Assembly: GCF_002246015.1 (NCBI RefSeq)
Contig: NZ_NOLJ01000005.1
Span: 62,001 to 126,000 of the forward strand
Origin: Nostoc sp. 'Peltigera membranacea cyanobiont' 210A
GTDB lineage: Bacteria; Cyanobacteriota; Cyanobacteriia; Cyanobacteriales; Nostocaceae
DNA: 64,000 nucleotides
Direction: 5' to 3'
Made by a program: the position numbers and the translations under genes. Below are positions 9,130 to 18,317 of the stretch, one piece after another. Each line of letters begins with the position of its first letter. Within the stretch, counting starts at the first letter, position 1. The notes beneath the pieces were generated by a model that saw only the letters and a program-made list of their open reading frames with translations, ran no database searches and was not told where the DNA came from.

Positions 9130-10014
9130 TTATCGACGTATCCAGCCGTTGATTGTAAAACGGCTATCAGCAAAAGCTTTAGACGGACAAATCACAGGCT
9201 TCACTTCGTGCATATATCGGCTGATGAAAAATACAATACTATTGTTGCGCGCTTCAATAGTCTTAAAAGACTCTGCATTGACATAAAAGTTATTTTCAAT
9301 TTTGCTGTCATAAATTAGCAATTCACCGCCAGAAAACTGCTTTGGCTCTCGATTAAAGTAATAAACGTATGTGAGTTCTCTTGTAGCCGTTTCTGGGCTG
9401 CCATTATCATTGTGAATTTTGTAATAATTACCATCATTGTGTGCTGTCAGTTGACTTTCTATTTGAGATACCGAAAATGATGGTAGCCCTAATTTGCTAA
9501 TTACATCAGGAATCATCTCCTGAATACGCTTGATAATCAGATCAGCAAATTCGGGAAACGAGTAGAGAACCATTGACTGGCGATAATCTTTATCTTGGGT
9601 AGAAGTATTAGTCGGCAAAAAATCTGACTTTTTGTCTAACACATATTTAATTAATCGTTCATATTCTTTCTGAGATAAAAAGTTATCTATTTGTATATAA
9701 TTAGAATTTAAAATATCAGTAGATGGAAGTTGCACATCTTCTACTTGCTGTATCCAAATAGGAGGTTCTGTTACTACACCCACAAGGCGATCGCTTGAAA
9801 AACACAAAGCAGAATGACCTTCATTTATGGGAAGTTGAAATAAAGTGTGAGAAGCAGACTCTTGTTTATAAGCACGACCCACAATTGTTGTTAACAGACT
9901 ATGTAGTACAGGTGCATCTGATTTTAAATAAACAGTATATTGATGTCCTCCAGTTAAAAGAAGCTGAACTTTGACATCTTTAGACTCTCCCAACTCCTGC
10001 GAAGGTGATTGCAT
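9130..10014 (-). CDS. 2-oxoglutarate/Fe(II) oxygenase, prolyl-4-hydroxylase-like
   Basis: A 294-residue protein. The C-terminal half carries the prolyl-4-hydroxylase-type jelly-roll: the iron-binding HxD in YYKIHNDNG (about residue 200), RELTYVYYFNREPKQFSGGEL, the distal His in ISRYMHEVKPV and the 2-oxoglutarate-binding Arg in DSRFTINGWIRR at the C-terminus. The first 110 residues (QLLLTGGHQYTVYLKSDAPV) form a separate small domain seen at the front of other cyanobacterial members. The family hydroxylates protein or small-molecule targets; the substrate here is unknown. It stands alone, with a strong terminator downstream. Its neighbour upstream, hflX, ends 275 bases away. Confidence 0.88.
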   Translation of the reverse strand: MQSPSQELGESKDVKVQLLLTGGHQYTVYLKSDAPVLHSLLTTIVGRAYKQESASHTLFQLPINEGHSALCFSSDRLVGVVTEPPIWIQQVEDVQLPSTDILNSNYIQIDNFLSQKEYERLIKYVLDKKSDFLPTNTSTQDKDYRQSMVLYSFPEFADLIIKRIQEMIPDVISKLGLPSFSVSQIESQLTAHNDGNYYKIHNDNGSPETATRELTYVYYFNREPKQFSGGELLIYDSKIENNFYVNAESFKTIEARNNSIVFFISRYMHEVKPVICPSKAFADSRFTINGWIRR

Positions 10015-10224
10015 AAACTTTGCCTGCTATGATGTTAATAGCTGGGACACTTATTAAAAGTCATACTGAAAGGCTAATATAGCGCTCCAATTCCAAACAT
10101 ATAAAATGCCCAGTAATCAATGGTTCTAGCACGTATTTTCTAATATTGTCATTCAGCAAATTCCACATAAACTGCATAAACTGCTAAAGCTTACTGAAGT
10201 AGTAATATTATTCATCTTCAAAAG

Positions 10225-10257
10225 TTAATGCCGTAGTCAAGACAACTACGGCATTAA
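10225..10257. terminator. hflX terminator
   Basis: A 13-bp perfect inverted repeat (TTAATGCCGTAGT / ACTACGGCATTAA) with a 7-base loop, 32 bases past the hflX stop on the minus strand. Confidence 0.8.
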
Positions 10258-10288
10258 TAATGCTAATTCAAAAATTTATTTTCCGTAT

Positions 10289-11905
10289 TTACCGAGAGTC
10301 AACAGCATATTGAATCAACTGGCCAAGGCGCTGACGTAGGGTTTCTAATCCCAAGCGCTGACTCGCAGAAATAAATACCGCGAGGGGGAATTCTTCTCTA
10401 GCTAGGGCTAGTGTCTCACTATTGGCTTGATCGATCTTGTTAAAAATCACTAGCGCCGGGCCAGGAGTTATTGGCATTTGTGCCAAAATTTCTCTGACTG
10501 AGCGAATATGACGCAACCAAGCAGGATGAGACAAATCTACCAAATGTAGTAGGGCATCAGCTTCTGTGACTTCCTCCAAGGTGGCGCGGAAGGCATCCAT
10601 TAACGATGCAGGCAGTTCGTGTATAAACCCTACTGTATCTGTAATCAGAATTTCCTGATGTTCATTGGTTTCGCCATAAGGAATCACTAGGCGACGGGTA
10701 GTGGGATCGAGAGTGGCAAATAACTGGTCGGCTGTATAAACTTCTGCATTCGTGAGAGCATTCAGCAAAGTGGACTTGCCAGCGTTGGTATATCCAACTA
10801 AAGCCACTGAAGGAACTTCTCGATGCTGCCGTCGCTGCCGTAACCGCGAACGATGGGCTTGCAACTGAGTTACTTCTTTTTGCAGTCGAGAAATGCGCTG
10901 CCCAATGGCACGGCGTTCAGTTTCCAGTTTGGTTTCACCAGGGCCACGAGTCCCAATACCACCACCCAATCGGGACATGGTGCGACCTCTACCAGCCAGT
11001 CGCGGTTGCATGTATTCTAACTGTGCTAGTTCTACTTGCAACTTACCGGCACGAGACTGAGCGCGTTGGGCAAAGATATCCAAAATTACTTCGGTGCGGT
11101 CAACCACCCGGATACCAATTTGCATTTCTAAGTTGCGGACTTGGGAGGGTGAGAGGTCGCGGTCGAAGACAACGAGGTTGACTCCTAGTGTTTGGGCAGT
11201 TAGGGCAATTTCTTGCACTTTACCTTCGCCAACTACAGTTTGGGGATGAACGCGCGATCGCTTTTGTTGTATTGTCTGTAATACATCTCCCCCAGCGGTA
11301 TCAACTAAACGTGCCAATTCCACTAGGGTATCTTGGAATTGTAGGGGAGTCACCTCACTGGTCATCAGCCCCACAATTAGCACGCGATCGTGGTCAGCAT
11401 CTACTTCCTGGGCGATAAATTCGCGCTGGAATTCCGCTTCCAGATTTTCTACCAAGTCTACTAAATCCTGGTCTGCCAGATCGTCCAAGTCCAGAGGTGG
11501 CGATATATTCCAACTTGGGGATTGGATTTGTTTAGAGTGAGCGAAGCCGAATTGGCTTTCCTCTACTTTGACAGCAGCAGGACTAGGAATCAGGGTGCGA
11601 GAGTCTTGGGGTGTCAGATGAGCTAGATAAGCTTCTTTGACATACCCAGTTGCACCGCCTCCCCGCCGTGTAAATCCCGTTCCGGTAATATTTAGGACAA
11701 CTAGGGCATCTAAGCGTTGTAGTGCCATTGCCGTGAGCGCCGCTTCATTAGGCGGTTCTGGCTTGAGATGGGTGGCAATACAACGAATACCACTGAGTCG
11801 TTCTGCACCATAACGGGGCAATTCCATCGGTGGTATTTGCGTTTGACGCGGTGTGCCTACCCCGACGCGAATCACTTGTCCGCGACGGTTGATGTAGGCG
11901 CACAC
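10289..11905 (-). CDS. hflX: Ribosome-associated GTPase HflX
   Basis: HflX splits stalled or idle 70S ribosomes. Seen here: the glycine-rich linker PRLAGRGRTMSRLGGGIGTR, then the G domain with G1 VALVGYTNAGKSTLLN, switch region TLDPTTRRL, G3 DTVGFIHELP and G4 NKID. The coordinates start at the first conventional start codon, GTG 11905. The frame however stays open upstream to 12058 and codes for ETIFGNLQGLKSSQLKQLQR and a further 30 residues, a sequence that from memory matches the N-terminus of other cyanobacterial HflX proteins. In that stretch no ATG, GTG or TTG exists: the codon where Met is expected is ATA (12056-12058), with an in-frame TAA three codons earlier. The true start is therefore uncertain (see findings). 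Confidence 0.95.
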   Translation of the reverse strand: MCAYINRRGQVIRVGVGTPRQTQIPPMELPRYGAERLSGIRCIATHLKPEPPNEAALTAMALQRLDALVVLNITGTGFTRRGGGATGYVKEAYLAHLTPQDSRTLIPSPAAVKVEESQFGFAHSKQIQSPSWNISPPLDLDDLADQDLVDLVENLEAEFQREFIAQEVDADHDRVLIVGLMTSEVTPLQFQDTLVELARLVDTAGGDVLQTIQQKRSRVHPQTVVGEGKVQEIALTAQTLGVNLVVFDRDLSPSQVRNLEMQIGIRVVDRTEVILDIFAQRAQSRAGKLQVELAQLEYMQPRLAGRGRTMSRLGGGIGTRGPGETKLETERRAIGQRISRLQKEVTQLQAHRSRLRQRRQHREVPSVALVGYTNAGKSTLLNALTNAEVYTADQLFATLDPTTRRLVIPYGETNEHQEILITDTVGFIHELPASLMDAFRATLEEVTEADALLHLVDLSHPAWLRHIRSVREILAQMPITPGPALVIFNKIDQANSETLALAREEFPLAVFISASQRLGLETLRQRLGQLIQYAVDSR

Positions 11906-12231
11906 AGGCTGATTGACTTCTGTGCTAATTGCTGCCAGACGCTGGGAAAACTCAGGCGTGGTGATGCGATCGCCTGGTATGCGCTGGTGATACAGCCGCT
12001 GTAGTTGCTTCAGCTGGCTGGACTTCAGACCTTGGAGATTTCCAAAAATAGTTTCTATAGGCGTTTATGACCAGTAAAATGGCCCCCCGAATCCTTATAT
12101 GTCTATTTTACAACAGGGTTTAGGCTCCTATCTCTCTCCTTTGAGGGATGCGTTATGAATTTGTTCGCGGTGGGTATTTATTTGACGCTATGGCGGTTCT
12201 TAGTTGAGTCCAATAGAGACCTAACCTCCAA

Positions 12232-12254
12232 CCCCTTCCCTACAAGGGAAGGGG
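12232..12254. terminator. Hairpin (dispersed CCCCTTCCC repeat) after the UPF0175 gene
   Basis: A 9-bp perfect hairpin, CCCCTTCCC-TACAA-GGGAAGGGG, 24 bases past the leftward stop at 12278. It belongs to a dispersed Nostoc-type palindromic repeat also seen near 46060-46130 and inside the CHAT gene near 37690. Confidence 0.6.
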
Positions 12255-12277
12255 AGTAAGATTGAAATATATTAGTT

Positions 12278-12529
12278 TTAAGCATTCGCTAAATCAGATA
12301 TAAGTTCCTCTTCTGTTAAATCAATCATCGCGACACCATAGCAGTGTAAATTAAGTAAAAAAGTTACCCTATCTATACCTGCTAACTGTGCAGCTAAACC
12401 AGAAGAAATACGTTTCATTTCAAATAGTTTAACTGCCATTGCCATTTTTGCTTCTTGTTCAAACTGTTCTCGCGTTTGCTGTAAGGCATCTGGTAAAGTT
12501 TCTGGATAGTCAATTTTAAGTTGGGACAT
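12278..12529 (-). CDS. UPF0175 family small protein (antitoxin-like)
   Basis: An 83-residue protein from ATG 12529 (MSQLKIDYPETLPDALQQTR); an earlier in-frame start at 12541 adds four residues. The order is a short beta start, a long helix (EQFEQEAKMAMAVKLFEM) and a helix-turn-helix-like part (KRISSGLAAQLAGIDRVTFL), then GVAMIDLTEEELISDL. This is the UPF0175 pattern, often found beside PIN-type toxin genes as an antitoxin-like DNA-binding partner. No toxin is adjacent here: downstream on the same strand there is only a terminator. It follows a small acidic protein by 18 bases and may share its transcript. Confidence 0.8.
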   Translation of the reverse strand: MSQLKIDYPETLPDALQQTREQFEQEAKMAMAVKLFEMKRISSGLAAQLAGIDRVTFLLNLHCYGVAMIDLTEEELISDLANA

Positions 12530-12559
12530 GATTTTTATCACGATGATCGCATTTAATTT

Positions 12560-12838
12560 TCAGTCGTCATAAAGTCCTTCGTCTTCTGCTGCGTAGCCGT
12601 TCAAAAAAGCATCATGACTGCGAGTGCTTTCGGGTTCTTCCACATGAATTATGTTGTCATTCTCAGTTTCCCAATCTTCACCATCCAAAACCGAGAATTC
12701 TGTTAATTCAGGGTCGTTCAAAAAATCTTCGCCTGTGGCGGCCATAAAAGGTTCTAATATTTTGTGACGTTCTGCCAAAGATAGGCTAGCAATTTCTTGA
12801 AGAGATAGTTTTTTTTGCTCTTGGGCGTTTTCTGACAT
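12560..12838 (-). CDS. Small acidic hypothetical protein
   Basis: A 92-residue acidic protein. The N-terminal half (KKLSLQEIASLSLAERHKIL) is helical and resembles short antitoxin or regulator N-termini; the C-terminal half is Asp/Glu-rich (LDGEDWETENDNIIHVEEPE). The pattern of AERHKILEPFMAATGEDFLNDPELTEFS followed by an acidic tail is common in cyanobacterial toxin-antitoxin antitoxins, but no toxin frame lies next to it. It is 31 bases upstream of the UPF0175 frame and on the same strand, 85 bases downstream of the TPR gene. Confidence 0.7.
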   Translation of the reverse strand: MSENAQEQKKLSLQEIASLSLAERHKILEPFMAATGEDFLNDPELTEFSVLDGEDWETENDNIIHVEEPESTRSHDAFLNGYAAEDEGLYDD

Positions 12839-12923
12839 TTGATTTGTGTTCCTGAAGATGGGTTAACTTTATATTTAGTAATCTATCGGCATCGCTTTTA
12901 ATTTCATCTGTCTAAAACTATCG

Positions 12924-15518
12924 CTACATCTTTTGTTGAATTAAAACTTGAAAGCGCTCATCTTCTCTAATACCATCAAAACCTGAGTCAGTTTTTGCCA
13001 TCTCACGATATTCGTCAGGATTTATGTTGATAGCCTGCTGTAGATTTTCAATTGCTAATTGGACATTGTTCTGTGAAGCATAACAGGAAGCATTGTTGTA
13101 CCAAGCGGTATGATTATCAGGTTTAATCTCTATAACTCTATCAAAACTGGCAATAGCTTCTTCATAGCGCTCTAACTTCATTAGTGCAAAGCCTTTATTA
13201 GACCAGCAAACGTAGTCCTCATATTGAAATTCAAGAGCTTTATTGTAACTTTCTATAGCCTCTTCATATCGACCTAAGTAATAAAGTGCAAAACCTCTGT
13301 TTGTCCAGGCTAATTCAAAATCTGGTTTAATTTTAAGAGCTTTTTCAAAATTTAAAATAGCTTCCTCAGCTCTTCCTAAATCGAATATTACAGACACTTT
13401 TTGATTATTAAAATTGTCAAGTGAAAACCCTATTTCCAGCCCTTTCTCATAAATAGAAATTATTCCTTCACAAGAGTATTTTTTAAGCAATAAATAGCCT
13501 CGGTTATTTAAGGATTGGTAGTGTTCTGGTTGTATTTCTAGTACTTTGTCAAAACTGGCGATCGCTTCATCATAACGAACTAAGCTGTATAAAGCGTAAC
13601 CTCTATTCTCCCAGCTATAGTGGTAGTTCGATTGAATTTTTAGCGCTTGGTCAAAACATGCGATCGCTTCTTCATTGCGTCCTAAGTTAAATAGCGCATT
13701 ACCTTTACCGTTCCAAGCTTCGTAGTCATCTGGTTTAAATTTCAGTGCTTGTTCAAAAGATGCGATAGCTTCTTCATAACGTTGCAGCTCATCACACAGC
13801 AAAAAACCTCGATTATTCCAAGCTACATAATCATCCGATTCAATTATTAGTGCTTGGTCATAGGATACGATCGCTTCTTTATGGAGTCCTAAATTGCCTA
13901 GCGCAATGCCCCGATTCCCCCAAGCTTGGTGGTCATCTGGTTTAATTTCTAATACTTTATCAAAAGATGTAATAGCTTCTTCATGGCGTTCTAAATTGCC
14001 TAGCGCAATACCCCGATTTCCCCAAGCTTGGTGGTCATCTGGTTTAATTTCTATTACCTTATCAAAGGATGCGATTGCTTCTTCATGGCGTTCTAAACTG
14101 CGTAGTGCAATGCCCCGGTTGCCCCAAGCTTGGTGGTCATCTGGTTTAATTTCTAGTACCTTATCAAAGGATGCGATGGCTTCTTCATTACTTCCTAAAT
14201 TACGCAGCGCATTGCCTCGGTTGCCCCAAGCTTCGTGAAAATCTGGTTTAAATTTCAGTGCTTGGTCGTAGGATGCGATTGCTTCTTCATTGCTTTCTAA
14301 ATTACGCAGCGCATTGCCGCGATTGTACCAAGCTTCGTGAAAATCTGGTTTAAATTTCAGTGCTTGGTCGTAGGATGCGATTGCTTCTTCATGGCGTTTT
14401 AAATTGCCTAGTGCAATGCCCCTATTGATCCAAGATTGATGGTCATCTAGTTTAATTTTCAATACCTTATCGAAGGATGTAATGGCTTCTTCATGGCGTC
14501 CTAAACTGCGTAGTGCAATGCCCCGGCTATAGCAAGCTTGGTGGTCATCTGGTTTAATTTCCAGTACCTTATCAAAGGATGCGATGGCTTCTTCATAACG
14601 TCCTAAACTTCCTAACGCATAGGCCCTATTGATCCAAGCTGCATACAATTTAGGTTTAATTGTCACTGCTTGGTCGTAGCATATAATTGCTTCTTCATAG
14701 CGTCTTAAATTTCTTAACGCAATTCCCTGGCTATTCCAAGCTACGTGAAAATCAGGTCTAATTTTAACTGCTTGCTCATAGGATATAAGAGCGGCTTCAT
14801 ATTCCTTAAAAGTAACTAATAGTCTTCCTAGTCTATGTAACAGGCTTGCCTTTCGACTATCCATCTGATGTTTTTCTGTCAGCAGTTCTTGAATTTCCAG
14901 TACTTTCTCTATCTTTTTTTCCGGGCTGAGTTTCAAATATTCCTCGTAGTCTGTTTCATCTAATAAGCGAGATGATTCTTCATCTACCACTTCTGGTGTT
15001 GTAGGTAATTCAAATACCCCAGAACGCCAATCAAAAAAATCTGGGGCACGATGAATAAAATAGTTTAACGAAAATGAACGTAAAAGAAAAACAAAGCTAA
15101 TGGTAAAGTCATCTCTAAAGCGTTCTCGCTGTTGGTTTAAGTGATTTAAAATATGCGGAACACTGGTTAAATTACTAAATTGTCCTTCCGTAATTTCGCC
15201 AAAACTTCTTTTTTCATACTTGTATAAAGAATATTCCAGACCTTTAATTAGTAAAATATCAACTTGCTTGTCTTTAACAAACTCTGCTACTGGCTGATAT
15301 AAATTATCAATCGACTCGACAAAGCGCAAAACTGCAATCTTCTTCTGTGGAATCTCTTGGGGAAGTTTGACGATAAACTTGTCTGCTTCCACAGGTGTAC
15401 ATTGGACGAAAAACAAACCAAATCCTGATTTTCGCTTCAGTGCGCGAAGCAAGTCTTGATAAGCTTCTTCTGGTTCTGGGGGTAAATCATCATCCCAATC
15501 ACTTAAATTTGGGTTCAT
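12924..15518 (-). CDS. TPR-repeat protein with N-terminal NTPase-like domain
   Basis: An 864-residue protein. Residues 1-190 form a domain with no TPR: AYQDLLRALKRKSGFGLFFV, IPQKKIAVLRFVESIDNLYQ, VDILLIKGLEYSLYKYEKRS and APDFFDWRSGVFELP. The strand pattern looks like a degenerate P-loop NTPase without a Walker A motif. From about residue 215 to 840 there are about 18 tetratricopeptide repeats of 34 residues (AWGNRGIALGNLERHEEAIA and variants), several nearly identical, which shows recent internal duplication. The gene overlaps the upstream ATPase reading frame by four bases (ATGA at 15515-15518), so the two are translationally coupled. The pair is probably a regulatory ATPase plus scaffold; function is unknown. 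Confidence 0.9.
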   Translation of the reverse strand: MNPNLSDWDDDLPPEPEEAYQDLLRALKRKSGFGLFFVQCTPVEADKFIVKLPQEIPQKKIAVLRFVESIDNLYQPVAEFVKDKQVDILLIKGLEYSLYKYEKRSFGEITEGQFSNLTSVPHILNHLNQQRERFRDDFTISFVFLLRSFSLNYFIHRAPDFFDWRSGVFELPTTPEVVDEESSRLLDETDYEEYLKLSPEKKIEKVLEIQELLTEKHQMDSRKASLLHRLGRLLVTFKEYEAALISYEQAVKIRPDFHVAWNSQGIALRNLRRYEEAIICYDQAVTIKPKLYAAWINRAYALGSLGRYEEAIASFDKVLEIKPDDHQACYSRGIALRSLGRHEEAITSFDKVLKIKLDDHQSWINRGIALGNLKRHEEAIASYDQALKFKPDFHEAWYNRGNALRNLESNEEAIASYDQALKFKPDFHEAWGNRGNALRNLGSNEEAIASFDKVLEIKPDDHQAWGNRGIALRSLERHEEAIASFDKVIEIKPDDHQAWGNRGIALGNLERHEEAITSFDKVLEIKPDDHQAWGNRGIALGNLGLHKEAIVSYDQALIIESDDYVAWNNRGFLLCDELQRYEEAIASFEQALKFKPDDYEAWNGKGNALFNLGRNEEAIACFDQALKIQSNYHYSWENRGYALYSLVRYDEAIASFDKVLEIQPEHYQSLNNRGYLLLKKYSCEGIISIYEKGLEIGFSLDNFNNQKVSVIFDLGRAEEAILNFEKALKIKPDFELAWTNRGFALYYLGRYEEAIESYNKALEFQYEDYVCWSNKGFALMKLERYEEAIASFDRVIEIKPDNHTAWYNNASCYASQNNVQLAIENLQQAININPDEYREMAKTDSGFDGIREDERFQVLIQQKM

Positions 15519-16844
15519 GAAAGTTTTGCTACGGCTTCTTTAAATTCTGGAATTCCTTGAATCAATGGATGAATATCATACCAACGCTGCATCTCTCCAT
15601 CATCATCTAAATAGCGGTATTCTAAAAGACAACGGTTATACATCAAACTCCGATACAAGTCATCATTAATAATCCGCTTAGAACAAGACACTTCCGCTAA
15701 CAGACACCATTGATGATTTTCCACAGCGCGGCGATAAGTATCTCTGGCTTGAGTAATTGCTCGTCGCACCGCCTTTTCTGAAACAGGTAACTCTTCAGTG
15801 CGTCCAATAGCATCTTGAGTTAACAATAGCAAATTTCTCACATGACCTCCACTCATTAAACAAAGTCTGTCTAAGGTTTGGGGACTGTCGAAAATTTCTG
15901 TTTCTAGTAATAGTTCGGGTGCAATTTGCCGGACTCGTTTGTTAATTACTTCCTTAACTTTCTTCAGTCCTGGCTGGTAAATGTCTCCCTTGAGAGTATT
16001 TACCATAATCATCGGCAAAAGTTGGGGGTCGCCGTAGATATCTCTGAGGTCTGTTGCCCTGGTAGAATAGACCATTGAAATCGGGACAGTGTAAATCAAA
16101 TGGCAATCTAAAGCTTGGAGTTGTTCGCTACGGTCTAAAAAGACTTCCTCATAGTTGGTGCGGCCGTCCCCGTCTTTGACTAACACCATCCGGTCTAAAT
16201 TATCGACAATTACCGCCAGTTTATTGTAGCCATTAGGTAAGTGCTGTTTTGCATCCACCAGAAACTCATTTAACACCTGAATTAAAGTGACGGTGTGAGG
16301 ATCAATTTTCTGGCGAATCTTCTGGCGTAATTCAGGAACAGCTCTTAAATTTGCGAGTCAACTTGGCGAATTGAGCAAGCTGCACTTCTACAGCCATCTT
16401 CTCAAATTCTATGGGAGTCAGCGCCAAATCTTTTAAATCTACCCAACGATCTTTCAACCAGTCGAGTATTGGACGAGGACTAGCAATTCCTTTTAAATCT
16501 TTGAGCAAACGGCGGGTACAGGCGAGGAGAATATCTGTATATTGGGCATCTTCAGAATCGATATCCTCTTCATCAGCCGCAAAATAGACAACATAAAATT
16601 TCCGATTTTCTAAATACTTCTTTAACCTGAGTAATTCTGTAGACTTCCCCGCACCTCGATGACCAGAATATAATTGGCAAGTATTTGTATTTGCCAATTG
16701 CATCCGATTTCCCAACTCTTGCAAAATATCGGCATCTCCCCGCACATCCTGACAATCTACATATTTTGGATCGCCTGCGGGTAAGGGTTCAAAGGGGTTA
16801 AAGGCGTTGTAGAGGTTTGCGAGTAGGTCAGTACTATTAACCAT
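15515..16844 (-). pseudogene. P-loop ATPase, split by a one-base frameshift
   Basis: Two frames make up one gene. The front (16332-16844, MVNSTDLLANLYNAFNPFEP) holds Walker A YSGHRGAGKSTELLRLKKYL and runs into an early stop (FAKLTRKFKSCS). The back (15515-16276 and open upstream to about 16352 as NLRAVPELRQKIRQKIDPHT) holds LAVIVDNLDR, LDRSEQLQALDCHLIYTVPI and SGGHVRNLLLLTQD. The length 16844 to 15515 is 443 codons plus one base. Removing one A from the AAA run at 16350-16352 (minus strand CGCAAATTT) joins the frames exactly. The gene may be dead, sequenced with an indel error, or rescued by slippage. The intact product would be a paralogue of the ATPase at 1-1080. Confidence 0.85.
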
Positions 16845-16890
16845 AGGTAAAAAATATAGCAATGATGCTCATAATAATTGAGATCATACA

Positions 16891-17184
16891 GAATTGAGGT
16901 AGATGAATCCAGTTCAAAGACTCGTTAACGGAGTTCAGAGGTAGATGAATCCAGTTCAAAGACTCATTAACGGAGTTCAGAGGTGGATTCATCCAGTTCA
17001 AACACTCGTTAACGGAGTTCAGAGGAGGATTCATCCAGTTCAAATACTCGTTAACGGAGTTCAGAGGTGGATGAACGCACCTCAAATAGTCGTTAACGGA
17101 GTTCAGAGGTGGATTCATCCACTTCAAATACTCGTTAACGGAGTTCAAAGGTGGATGAACGCACCTCAAATACTCGTCAGCAAA
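16891..17184. repeat. Tandem array of 14 x 21-bp units, two alternating types
   Basis: Fourteen consecutive 21-bp units alternate between type A (GTTCAAAYACTCGTTAACGGA) and type B (GTTCAGAGGTGGATTCATCC plus A), so the higher-order period is 42 bp. There are no unique spacers, so this is not CRISPR. Because 21 is a multiple of 3, long open frames run through it on both strands; these are by-products. It occupies the space between the ATPase start (16844) and the cofG stop (17224). Reversed and rotated, type A reads GAGTCTTTGAACTCCGTTAA, which closely matches units of the array at 40806-41050. Confidence 0.92.
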
Positions 17185-17223
17185 AAACTACTACGAGATG
17201 GAAAAATTTCTACTTACTTATTC

Positions 17224-18204
17224 TTACAAAAGACAAACTGGGGTTAGAGTCTTGCGCCAGCGCTTCACCGCTGTTTGTAATTCTCCCGACAACCAACTAT
17301 CAAATTGCGGATAAATCGGTAAACGCGCTACCAATTCCCACCCCGCAGGTTGTAAAATTTCTCTCAATGCCTGTTCCTGAACATGAGGATAATCGGGATT
17401 TACTTCATCTTTTGGCCCTATTCCACCCAAATCTCTCGCACCAGCTTCGATACAAGCGAGTAACCATCGGTCATCTTTAACTAAATTGGGCGGAATTTGA
17501 ATCGTAATATCTGGCGGTAAAATCTGACGTGCTTTAGCAATTACTTCTGGTAAATGATGAGGATCAAAAGGTGGTGCATCAAAGGTTTGCTGATATCCTG
17601 GACTATGAGGTTGCAAGATAACTTCTTGAATATGGTGATAACGTTGATGCTGTTCAGATATAGCTGTCAATGTTTCCCACCAATCATCAGCCGTTTCCCC
17701 AATTCCCAACAGTAACCCAGTTGTAAAGGGAATTTGCAACTCTCCCGCCCATTGCAATTGTTGTAAACGAACTTCTGGTAATTTACTCGGTGCGTGCCGA
17801 TGTACACTATTTAACAATGTTGGCGTTAACTGTTCCAACATCAGCCCCATCGAAACATTTACACGCTTGAGCTTTTGCATTTCTTCAAAACTCAGTGGCC
17901 CCGCGTTTGTGTGAGGTAAAAATCCCATTGAAAGCGCTAATTCACACAAATCATAAATCCGCTCAAACCACGCCTGACGCTTTGGCGAATGGGGATGTAC
18001 TTCACCACTAAGTATGAGAATTTCACAGACTTTTTCGTTTTGAAGTGGTTTTAAAATACTGTCTGCATCTGAAAGACTCATCCAGGGACTTTTACCCGGT
18101 TCGCTGCGAAAGTTGCAGTAACTACATCGATTAAAGCACTCGTAAGTGGGAACGATTGTATAAGCAGGGCTATAGGTGACAAGACGAGAATTATTAATTG
18201 ACAT
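17224..18204 (-). CDS. cofG: FO synthase subunit CofG (radical SAM)
   Basis: A 326-residue radical SAM enzyme that, with CofH, forms the deazaflavin FO, the antenna chromophore of cyanobacterial photolyase. The cluster-binding motif is CFNRCSYC (Cx3Cx2C) in TYECFNRCSYCNFRSEPGKS. Further family segments are CEILILSGEVHP, LPHTNAGPLSFEEMQKLKRV, MGLMLEQLTPTLL, FTTGLLLGIGETADDWWETL, ILQPHSPGYQ and ARDLGGIGPKDEVNPDYPHV. I choose the ATG at 18204 (MSINNSRLVTYSPAYTIVPT); the 20 codons before it are not conserved-looking. No cofH is in this window. The stop lies 40 bases from the end of the 21-bp array. Confidence 0.93.
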   Translation of the reverse strand: MSINNSRLVTYSPAYTIVPTYECFNRCSYCNFRSEPGKSPWMSLSDADSILKPLQNEKVCEILILSGEVHPHSPKRQAWFERIYDLCELALSMGFLPHTNAGPLSFEEMQKLKRVNVSMGLMLEQLTPTLLNSVHRHAPSKLPEVRLQQLQWAGELQIPFTTGLLLGIGETADDWWETLTAISEQHQRYHHIQEVILQPHSPGYQQTFDAPPFDPHHLPEVIAKARQILPPDITIQIPPNLVKDDRWLLACIEAGARDLGGIGPKDEVNPDYPHVQEQALREILQPAGWELVARLPIYPQFDSWLSGELQTAVKRWRKTLTPVCLL

Positions 18205-18317
18205 AAGCAGAATAAATTTGCTCTTAGTAAGCAGCCCCAGATTTATTTTAAGGGCTGGAGACACTGACTACAAACCTTTAATTATTCACGCCCACTTATT
18301 TATTAGAAGAACAAGAA

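Noticed and set aside
16891-17184. CRISPR array
   Set aside because: Units are contiguous without spacers, and no cas genes are in the window.
16837-17247. Two overlapping open frames on opposite strands through the 21-bp array
   Set aside because: The period is a multiple of three, so stops are rare in all frames; the products are pure repeat translations with no start signals.
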